Shown here piece after piece: positions 41,418-47,902 of a stretch of 47,902 nt of DNA; positions within the stretch are counted from its first letter, which is position 1, and each line of letters opens with the position of its first letter. The position numbers and the translations under genes are program-made. The notes beneath the pieces are model-generated. The model saw only the letters and a program-made list of their open reading frames with translations, searched no databases and had not been told where the DNA came from. Origin of the DNA: Flammeovirgaceae bacterium UBA2371 (GTDB lineage: Bacteria; Bacteroidota; Bacteroidia; Cytophagales; Cyclobacteriaceae); NCBI GenBank assembly GCA_002345965.1, contig DDTF01000007.1, positions 1 to 47,902 of the forward strand, in the 5' to 3' direction.

Positions 41418-42230
41418 ATGAGAAAGCCCCCCGTTACACCCGATCCAAATCGACAAGCCAAGCTTGACGCATTCGACCGCCTGCTCACGATCATGGATGA
41501 ATTAAGAGAAAATTGTCCTTGGGACAAAAAACAAACATTAGAGAGCCTCCGGCACCTTACCATTGAAGAAACCTATGAGCTATCCGATTCCATTATTGAG
41601 GGCAATATGGCGGAAATTAAAAAAGAACTGGGAGACTTGATGCTTCATAATGTATTCTATGCGCGTATAGCTTCGGAGACCCAAGCGTTTGACATTGCTG
41701 ATGTACTTCACTCCATTTGCGACAAATTGGTAGCGCGTCATCCACACGTTTACGGAGATGTGGTGGCAGAAAATGAAGAAGTAGTAAAGGCCAACTGGGA
41801 AAAATTAAAATTAAAACAAGGAAATAAATCAGTCTTAGGGGGAGTTCCAAAATCCCTGCCAGCATTGGTGAAGGCCATACGTATCCAGGATAAAGCCCGA
41901 GGTATAGGGTTTGATTGGGAGCACAAAGGTCAGGTTTGGGAAAAAATAGAGGAAGAAATGAGGGAGTTCAAGGACGAATTTAATACCCTACAAGATGCCG
42001 AAATCAATAAAGACAGAGTAACTGAAGAATTTGGCGACCTGCTTTTTTCTTTGGTTAACTATGCCCGCTTTATAAACATAGATCCAGAAGAAGCATTGGA
42101 GCGAACCAATAAAAAGTTCATTCAGCGATTTCAATACCTTGAAGCTGAATCTGCCAAAGACGGCAAGAAATTTGGTGAAATGTCACTTAAGGAAATGGAC
42201 GTTTATTGGGAAAAAGCTAAAAAACTATAA
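41418..42230 (+). CDS. mazG: nucleoside triphosphate pyrophosphohydrolase MazG
   Basis: MazG hydrolyses NTPs to NMP and pyrophosphate. The 270-residue protein has two tandem MazG domains. The first has CPWDKKQTLESLRHLTIEETYEL and KKELGDLMLHNVFYA; the second has WEKIEEEMREFKDEF and EEFGDLLFSLVNYARF. The EExx...ExxD metal motifs are visible in each. The ATG at 41418 is three bases after a box one mismatch from TAnnTTTG (TTTATTTG, 41407-41414); a TTG at 41412 overlaps that box and is rejected. Confidence 0.93.
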   Translation: MRKPPVTPDPNRQAKLDAFDRLLTIMDELRENCPWDKKQTLESLRHLTIEETYELSDSIIEGNMAEIKKELGDLMLHNVFYARIASETQAFDIADVLHSICDKLVARHPHVYGDVVAENEEVVKANWEKLKLKQGNKSVLGGVPKSLPALVKAIRIQDKARGIGFDWEHKGQVWEKIEEEMREFKDEFNTLQDAEINKDRVTEEFGDLLFSLVNYARFINIDPEEALERTNKKFIQRFQYLEAESAKDGKKFGEMSLKEMDVYWEKAKKL

Positions 42231-42309
42231 GTTGTAATTGTCTTTTCAAGTAAAACCTACTTAAAACTTACACTTACCAACTTGCGCATTTATTTCAGTG
42301 TAACTTGGT

Positions 42310-43704
42310 ATGATGAAATGGGACGAAACTATTAGTGAAGTAAGAAGACTGCCCTTGTTGGCGTTGTTGCTTACTATATTAATTTCATCTTTATTACTAA
42401 TCGCTCTCAATTTTTTTACCCTTAAAACCATGTCCTCTGTAAGGGCCTATGTTAATGGGGAATCCAATTATTCGAAGGGAGAAAAAAATGCCACCAACAG
42501 TTTAGTTGCCTACCTCCATTCTGAGGATGAGAAAAAATGGAATGAGTTTCTTCAATATATAAGTATCCCTCAAGGTGATAGCCTGGCGCGTGTTACCCTT
42601 TCTGGGAATGGTTCTCGCGAAATAGTAAGAAGAGGATTTATTGAAGGGAACAATCACTCAGACGACATTGATGACATGATATGGCTGTTTAAAACATTTA
42701 AAAATTTGCCATTAATGGCAAAGCCCATTAATAATTGGGAAAAAGGAGACTCTCTGATTTATCAAAAATTATTAATTGGAAAAGAGATACATGCTTCGAT
42801 CCAAAATGGAAATTCAGAAGAAAGAAAGGAAGAATTCTTAGAGGCATTGGAAAAGAACAACAGGGCACTTACAGAAGAGGAGATAAAATTTTCAGAAAAC
42901 CTTGGTGAAGCAGCCAGAAAAATAAAGGAATATCTGATTTATGTAAATACGATCATCATCTTGCTTATAATTGGAAGTGTGAGCCTCTATGCGGCTTCAT
43001 TGCTTCGCAGGCTTAATGCACAGAATAGGGCACTTGCTAATGCAAATAAGGAGTTGGATTTAATTGCCTACAGTATCTCTCACGATTTACGGGCTCCTAT
43101 TAATTCTATGATGGGAATAGTCAATCTCGTTCAGTTGGAAAATGACCCTGAAAAACAGAAGACCTATATGGCAATGCTGCAGCGTACTCTGGATAAGCAG
43201 GAAAAATTCATCAAGGAGGTGATCAATCTTGCAAAGGAAAGCAGACATTTGGTAAAGAAGAAAATTGTTGAGTTAGGATTTTTAATAGAGCAGGTGATCA
43301 ATACTCATCAGCACATGCCCGCTGCTTCCAATATTCAATTTATAACTGATATCGGAGTTCATCGTGTTTTCACAGATTCGAGTCGTTTGGAAATTATTTT
43401 GAATAACCTGGTATCCAACGCAATTAAATACCACGATCACACAAAGTCTGAGAAAATGATTTGGATTAGAACCTATTCTAAAAATAATCTGATTATTGTG
43501 GAGGTTGAAGACAACGGAGTAGGCATAGATAAAGAAGACCATTCAAAAATTTACGAGATGTACTATATGTCGAAAGACAGAGAAAAAGGTACTGGGTTAG
43601 GCCTGTACATAGTGAAAGAAGCTGTAAACAAACTCAATGGTAAAATTGAATTAAAATCCAAAAAGGGAGAAGGTACTACCTTTAGTGTTATTTTGGAGAA
43701 GTAA
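42310..43704 (+). CDS. orphan sensor histidine kinase
   Basis: The 464-residue membrane kinase has two transmembrane helices (about 14-36 and 209-231). They flank a 170-residue, mainly helical and charged sensor region that ends in a long helix, so it may be a four-helix-bundle sensor. The kinase part has His258 (YSISHDLRAPINS), the N box NNLVSNAIKYHD and the G box VEDNGVGIDKEDHSKIYEMYY, followed by GTGLGLYI. No response regulator is next to it. A second ATG follows at 42313. Confidence 0.88.
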   Translation: MMKWDETISEVRRLPLLALLLTILISSLLLIALNFFTLKTMSSVRAYVNGESNYSKGEKNATNSLVAYLHSEDEKKWNEFLQYISIPQGDSLARVTLSGNGSREIVRRGFIEGNNHSDDIDDMIWLFKTFKNLPLMAKPINNWEKGDSLIYQKLLIGKEIHASIQNGNSEERKEEFLEALEKNNRALTEEEIKFSENLGEAARKIKEYLIYVNTIIILLIIGSVSLYAASLLRRLNAQNRALANANKELDLIAYSISHDLRAPINSMMGIVNLVQLENDPEKQKTYMAMLQRTLDKQEKFIKEVINLAKESRHLVKKKIVELGFLIEQVINTHQHMPAASNIQFITDIGVHRVFTDSSRLEIILNNLVSNAIKYHDHTKSEKMIWIRTYSKNNLIIVEVEDNGVGIDKEDHSKIYEMYYMSKDREKGTGLGLYIVKEAVNKLNGKIELKSKKGEGTTFSVILEK

Positions 43705-43744
43705 TGATTATCCCTTTCACCTGGTTTTTATCAGTATTATAGAA

Positions 43745-46240
43745 TTAATTTTTTACTCTGGTCGTATCGCTCCATTCAAAATATTCGTCCGCCTCTAGCT
43801 CCAACTCTTTCTTCTTCTTTTTCCCTTTCAGTTTAAAGGCATCTTTTAGTTCAATCACTTCCTTCTTCAGGTCGCTAACAATTTTTTTCTTAACAGCATC
43901 CTTGTCATAAACGATTCTATAATTGTCAGTTGTTCCAACTATCTTTAAAAATATTTTTGTCTGGCCTGTATTATCATCTTCAATGGCACCAAAAGCTTCA
44001 TCAGGATCGATTTTCTTTTTACTCCTAATCGGAGCAATTACCCTATAGTTGATAAATTGATCAAAAGTATGGGTGCCGCTGATTTGGAGATTGGTTACAT
44101 TACTACTCACTTCCATTTGAGGAATATAAATGGTTTTGTTTTCTATGTGAATGTCGTTTTTCAAATCCGCAAATCGCAACCGATTGAGGCCGGAGTCGTC
44201 AAGATATCGATCCAGTTTATGCAATGGTTCAAAATTATTCAGCTCTCCATTTTTGATGGTGGTACTAATGTTGGCCTTTAGCGTTTCCTGAAACAGTTTC
44301 AATTTTTCATTCAATGTCATTTCCAACTCTACATCGGCAAAAGCCTGACCCTTTAAGTGTTTGTCTTGAATGAAAGTTTGAAGGAAATTATCAAATACAT
44401 AAAACGCACTGTCCACTTCAATTCCTTTAACTTTAAATGAGCTCATTACATCAATTGCTTTATTGTTCTTGGCGTCAGCAATTCCATCTAGAGATAATGA
44501 ACCCCCCATAGCATTGAAATTAATATTTCGTGCTACGGCCATTTGATTTTTAATGAGCAGGTTTCCTGTAATTTGAGAAGGATGAAATTTTTTGTAATGC
44601 ATTGATTTTACATCACAATTGAAATTGAGATACAGATTTGGAGAGATTTCAAAATTAAAATCTGATGATCCTTGTTGTCCGAAACCTATCTCAAACAATT
44701 GATCTAAATCAACAAAATCAGACTTGAGATCCGTCTCAATTCCAATGGGTTGATTCTCGAATAACAAAAAGGTGATGATGTTTTTGAAAAACCCGTTCAT
44801 CTCAAAGTCACTGTTTTCAAGATGGCCAGTCACTTTACTAAGCGCAAGGTCATTGTTGGTGAATTGCAAAATGCCATTGAGATCTTTAAAGTAGATTGCT
44901 TGTTCCCCGTAACGAAAATTCAGGAGTCGCATGTCGATGGATCCGTTGGCCTGAACCTTTTGAGCAGTTGCCTTACGCTTGAGTAATGAAGTTTTACCTT
45001 CAAAGGAAACATCAATACCAATGTCTCCAGTTAGTTGCTGAATGTCTTTAATGGGATAGAAATTGGTTATAGAGGCCGCATCAAGATCTCCTCTGAAAAT
45101 AAATTTAACATAGGGGTCCTCGAAGTTTTGAATGGATAGGTTGGTCTCAAACGGACGATTATTGAGAACGCCACTAACATTACTGAGATACAACGCTGCT
45201 TCTGAAAAATCAGCAATAGATGCGCTGGCAAATGAACCCTCCATGTTGGCTTTTTCTATTTTTGATTGATAATCGGGATGGAAAAGCGTGGCGTTGTTGC
45301 AGCCAAATTTAATTAATATAGAAGGGTCTTTTCGCTCACTGATTTCTCCTTTTAAAACCAAATTAAAATATACATCTCCATCACTTTCATATTTGGCTAG
45401 ACGCTGATTGGCATTTTCAGGTAAAAGCGAAAGAAGTGTTTGTATATCCGTATTTCTTCCTTCACAAATTAAGTCAATCCAATTTTTGTCTTTGAATTGG
45501 TATGAACCCTGAAGCTCAAATTGAGACTGGTGCAATTCAAGGTTGGAAGGATTGATCTGTAAATTTTTCTCCTCATCGTTATATATGAGATCAGCATTAA
45601 CCTCGAAGCGCTTCATTTTTAGAAAGGTGTTGGACTGAATCCCTATTTGTTCTGTAGTGATGTCTCCATTGGCGAGGATTTTATATTTATCACTATCGAT
45701 GTGAATGGAGGCCAATAATTTTTCACTGGAAAAAGTATGATCCTGATTTCGACTTTGATCGCGATAGGTAACACGTGTGTTAAATAACCTGACATTGCGA
45801 AGATCAAATGACAATGTACCCTCATGACCTACATCTGGAGATTTGTTTACAATGGTATAATTGTTAATACCATCCAGATTTATTTTCAGGTTTGTTTCGC
45901 TATCTGTTATTTGTAGTCCGCGGATAGAATATTTGCCCTGCCATACTTCTATTGGATTCAGAAAAAAAGATACCCTTTTAGCAGTAAGCAATGGATAAGT
46001 ACCAGAATGACTGTCCTCCACATATACATCATGAAAAACGATGGAAAGATTGGGGAAATCGTCCCACGGAGAAATTTCAATCTTTCCGATTTTTACGGGG
46101 GTACTTAAACTTTTATTGGCTTTCGTTATAAACTGCTGGATGATACGGTCCTTGAACATAAAAACCGATATCACCGATGCAATCAGTACCACTCCAATGG
46201 CGAGTGAAAGGTAAAAAAATAAGCGTTTTAGCTTTTTCAA
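43745..46240 (-). CDS. AsmA-like envelope protein
   Basis: The 831-residue protein has one N-terminal membrane helix (about 8-30) and a long periplasmic region of beta-strand repeats, beginning with KANKSLSTPVKIGKIEISPWDDFPNLSIVFHDV, typical of AsmA/DUF748 proteins. These are bridge-like proteins thought to move lipids between the membranes. A basic and acidic low-complexity tail (KLKGKKKKKELELEADEYFEW) ends the protein. The only plausible start is TTG at 46240. It lies divergently from the tetR gene with a gap of 174 bases. Confidence 0.8.
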   Translation of the reverse strand: MKKLKRLFFYLSLAIGVVLIASVISVFMFKDRIIQQFITKANKSLSTPVKIGKIEISPWDDFPNLSIVFHDVYVEDSHSGTYPLLTAKRVSFFLNPIEVWQGKYSIRGLQITDSETNLKINLDGINNYTIVNKSPDVGHEGTLSFDLRNVRLFNTRVTYRDQSRNQDHTFSSEKLLASIHIDSDKYKILANGDITTEQIGIQSNTFLKMKRFEVNADLIYNDEEKNLQINPSNLELHQSQFELQGSYQFKDKNWIDLICEGRNTDIQTLLSLLPENANQRLAKYESDGDVYFNLVLKGEISERKDPSILIKFGCNNATLFHPDYQSKIEKANMEGSFASASIADFSEAALYLSNVSGVLNNRPFETNLSIQNFEDPYVKFIFRGDLDAASITNFYPIKDIQQLTGDIGIDVSFEGKTSLLKRKATAQKVQANGSIDMRLLNFRYGEQAIYFKDLNGILQFTNNDLALSKVTGHLENSDFEMNGFFKNIITFLLFENQPIGIETDLKSDFVDLDQLFEIGFGQQGSSDFNFEISPNLYLNFNCDVKSMHYKKFHPSQITGNLLIKNQMAVARNINFNAMGGSLSLDGIADAKNNKAIDVMSSFKVKGIEVDSAFYVFDNFLQTFIQDKHLKGQAFADVELEMTLNEKLKLFQETLKANISTTIKNGELNNFEPLHKLDRYLDDSGLNRLRFADLKNDIHIENKTIYIPQMEVSSNVTNLQISGTHTFDQFINYRVIAPIRSKKKIDPDEAFGAIEDDNTGQTKIFLKIVGTTDNYRIVYDKDAVKKKIVSDLKKEVIELKDAFKLKGKKKKKELELEADEYFEWSDTTRVKN

Positions 46241-46379
46241 TTAAAAAATGGGTTACTCGCTTCTAACGCAAAATTCAGCCCAATCTGATTGAAAAACAAA
46301 TTAACTCTATTTGCGATCCGTCTTAGGCGAAAGGAATCCGATGCATTTTGGCCACTTATCAAAATAATTGAAAAATGAG

Positions 46380-46411
46380 TTGGAAAGTAAAGATACCGAT
46401 TGGTATCTTTG
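46380..46411 (+). promoter_or_regulatory. tetR promoter
   Basis: TTG at 46380-46382, 21 bases, then TATCTTTG at 46404-46411 (exact TAnnTTTG). The -7 box ends three bases before the ATG at 46415, and its TATC is also the end of the operator palindrome. The TSS should be at or near the ATG. Confidence 0.65.
46392..46407. promoter_or_regulatory. TetR operator 1 (GATACC-N4-GGTATC)
   Basis: A perfect 6-base inverted repeat with spacer GATT, extendable to 9-base arms at 46389-46410. It lies between the -33 and -7 elements of the tetR promoter and overlaps the -7 box by four bases. The same motif recurs before the downstream hydrolase at 47023-47038, in the same position relative to the TATC. This is the arrangement expected for autorepression. 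Confidence 0.75.
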
Positions 46412-46414
46412 TGC

Positions 46415-47005
46415 ATGCGTAATCCGGAAATCACCAAAGAGAAGATATTGAAGCAGTCAGGGCACCTGTTCAATACACAGGGATATAAGGCTACTTCCAT
46501 TAGTGATATCACCAAGGCTACTGGACTTACTAAAGGAGCTATTTACCGACATTTTGAAAGTAAGGCTGCATTGGAGATGGAAACGCTAAGCCATTTGTCG
46601 GCACAAATGTTCAGTTACCTGCGGGTGAAAATAAAAGATGAGAAGACTGCACCTGAAAAACTAAGAGCCATATTTAAATTTTTCGAAACTTATGTGTCGA
46701 AGCCCCCAGTGAAAGGAGGATGTCCTTTACTCAATGTGGCCATAGAAGTGGATGACGCACATCCTGCTTTGCGAGATAGAGCGGTACTGATGCTTGATAT
46801 GTTTAAGGGGTCCATCATTACTATTTTAAACAATGGCATAAAATACAATCAATTGAAATCAAATATCGATAAGGAATATTACGCTACTGTAATCATAGCA
46901 GGATTAGAAGGTGCTATCATGATGAGCAAGCTTCGAGGTAATGATGACGACATCGTAAGGGTGGCAAGGCACTTGAGTGAAATGCTTAAAGGGATAGAGT
47001 TGTAA
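46415..47005 (+). CDS. TetR/AcrR-family transcriptional regulator
   Basis: The 196-residue protein has an N-terminal TetR helix-turn-helix (about 8-50; ATSISDITKATGLTKGAIYRHF) and a helical ligand-binding domain with the C-terminal GLEGAIMMSKLRG motif. The ATG at 46415 gives the usual short N-terminus (MRNPEITKEKIL); the upstream TTG at 46400 lies in the operator and is rejected. Two matching operators, one in its own promoter and one in front of the following hydrolase gene, suggest that it represses both genes. Confidence 0.92.
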   Translation: MRNPEITKEKILKQSGHLFNTQGYKATSISDITKATGLTKGAIYRHFESKAALEMETLSHLSAQMFSYLRVKIKDEKTAPEKLRAIFKFFETYVSKPPVKGGCPLLNVAIEVDDAHPALRDRAVLMLDMFKGSIITILNNGIKYNQLKSNIDKEYYATVIIAGLEGAIMMSKLRGNDDDIVRVARHLSEMLKGIEL

Positions 47006-47022
47006 AAAAATTTGAATTAACT

Positions 47023-47038
47023 GATACCAATTGGTATC
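47023..47038. promoter_or_regulatory. TetR operator 2 (GATACC-AATT-GGTATC)
   Basis: This perfect 16-base palindrome lies 7 bases before the hydrolase ATG. The promoter-like context is TTTG at 47011-47014, 20 bases, then TATCTAAA at 47035-47042, which keeps the TA of the -7 but loses TTTG. The offset from palindrome start to the -7 TATC is 12 bases in both operators. Confidence 0.75.
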
Positions 47039-47044
47039 TAAAAA

Positions 47045-47899
47045 ATGAAAAAAATTATTCCAAAGCTAGTAGGCACCTATCTTAATTCACTTTCTGTGAT
47101 TTCACCCGCTACTGCAGGCAAGCAGGGGTTCAATATATTTTGTACACCCATTGCCCCGCCCGTTAAGTCTCACCATCACCAGTTTTTGGAAACAGCCCGA
47201 AAATTTCATTTCCATAGTGAAGGAAACCAGTTGCAGGCTTACCAATGGGGGCAGGGAAAGAAAAAGATTTTGTTCCTTCACGGATGGCAAAGTCACTCCT
47301 TTCGTTGGAAGAAGTATATTAAGGCTTTTTCTCCGGAGGAATATTCAATCTACGCATTTGACGCACCAGCTCATGGCCTTTCATCGGGCAAGTACATCAA
47401 CATACCGATTTACAGCGATGCTATAAAAGCATTTCTTCAGAAGATCGGAGCCATGGATGCGGTGATCAGTCATTCGATGGGAAGCTTTTCTGCATTGCAT
47501 GCGTTGCATCATCACCAGGATATCGAAGTGAATAAGTTGGTGTTGCTGGGATCCCCCGGTGAAGCCAACGACTTTATTTATTTTTATCAAAATATGACTG
47601 GATTGAGCGATCGCACACTTCAGCATATTTTGAATTACTTTGAAAGGATATTGAATCGCAAGCCTGATTATTTTTCTGCGCCTGCATTTGCCTCCACACT
47701 AAAAGTGCCTGGGTTGATAATTCACGACAAAGGAGATGATGAAGCGCCTTATCATCATGCTCAGCGTATTCATGAGGTATGGACTCAATCCAAACTGATC
47801 ACAACGGAGGGATTTGGTCATAACCTCAGAAATCCGGAAGTAATAGAGATGGTTAAGGATTTTGTAATGCAGGGAGAGCTGCTAAAAAGATACCATTAA
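47045..47899 (+). CDS. alpha/beta hydrolase
   Basis: The 284-residue alpha/beta-hydrolase-fold protein has the oxyanion-hole motif FLHGWQSHSF, FDAPAHGLSSG, the nucleophile elbow SHSMGS (Ser144; the first Gly of GxSxG is Ser here), a late acidic loop HDKGDDEAPY (Asp228 or Asp232) and His259 in GFGHN. The substrate is unknown; esters or lipids are plausible. It begins 39 bases after tetR and directly after the second operator, so it is probably the main target of that repressor. It is complete within the window. Confidence 0.85.
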   Translation: MKKIIPKLVGTYLNSLSVISPATAGKQGFNIFCTPIAPPVKSHHHQFLETARKFHFHSEGNQLQAYQWGQGKKKILFLHGWQSHSFRWKKYIKAFSPEEYSIYAFDAPAHGLSSGKYINIPIYSDAIKAFLQKIGAMDAVISHSMGSFSALHALHHHQDIEVNKLVLLGSPGEANDFIYFYQNMTGLSDRTLQHILNYFERILNRKPDYFSAPAFASTLKVPGLIIHDKGDDEAPYHHAQRIHEVWTQSKLITTEGFGHNLRNPEVIEMVKDFVMQGELLKRYH

Positions 47900-47902
47900 A
47901 AG

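Noticed and set aside
1..47902. Mobile elements, prophage, CRISPR arrays, toxin-antitoxin pairs or a defence island.
   Set aside because: No transposase, integrase, repeat-spacer array, tRNA-linked boundary or compositional break was seen; nearly all space is housekeeping genes.

Overview
The window looks like core chromosome of a Bacteroidota bacterium, most likely of the order Cytophagales. The evidence is: Bacteroidota-type promoters (TAnnTTTG -7 boxes) in front of many genes, with little use of Shine-Dalgarno sites; a PorZ-like protein with a type IX secretion C-terminal domain; a TonB-dependent receptor and a DUF5686 protein that each carry an N-terminal CarboxypepD_reg-like domain; SprB-like repeats; and AT-leaning coding sequence with frequent TTG and GTG starts. 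I see no phage, insertion sequence, CRISPR array, rRNA or tRNA, and no gene-free stretch above 300 bases.

Layout. 1-4907 (+): the end of nadD, a DUF5686 outer-membrane protein, then mnmH-selD for tRNA 2-selenouridine. 4910-8528 (-): an operon read pyrH, frr, lgt, a small membrane protein and a saccharopine-dehydrogenase-like enzyme. 8616-11788: a biotin-carrier protein (-) diverges from a TPP riboswitch and its TonB receptor (+). 11848-13311 (+): a UbiA-family prenyltransferase and purN. 13334-16697 (-): a hotdog thioesterase, homogentisate dioxygenase and an S41 C-terminal protease. 16856-20709 (+): a hemerythrin/RIC-like protein, ruvX, def, a methionine/glutamine-type aminotransferase and an omega-amidase-like nitrilase. 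20824-27909 (+): purH, then the cell-shape cluster mreB-mreC-mreD-mrdA-rodA. 27913-32814: a conserved unknown protein (-), then ferredoxin, tdk, a PorZ-like protein and recO (+). 32811-34747 (-): a two-component pair, divergent from a DUF1573 protein that ends in a strong terminator. 35410-42230: a DUF2520 protein, a CoA-transferase, a SprB-repeat/cytochrome lipoprotein, a cysteine desulfurase, a phosphohexomutase, a tiny Cys-rich membrane protein and mazG. 42310-47899: an orphan histidine kinase, an AsmA-like protein, and a TetR regulator followed by an alpha/beta hydrolase.

Most genes are housekeeping: translation and tRNA modification, nucleotide synthesis, envelope growth, lipoprotein maturation and type IX secretion. 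The clearest new regulatory signal is a pair of near-identical palindromes (GATACC-N4-GGTATC). They lie at the same position inside the tetR promoter and inside the promoter-like sequence of the downstream hydrolase, which points to a self-contained TetR-hydrolase switch. A second signal is that at least six genes have a perfect -7 box only 3-4 bases before the start codon, which predicts leaderless mRNAs. Family names and motifs come from reading the translated sequence; no database search was possible.
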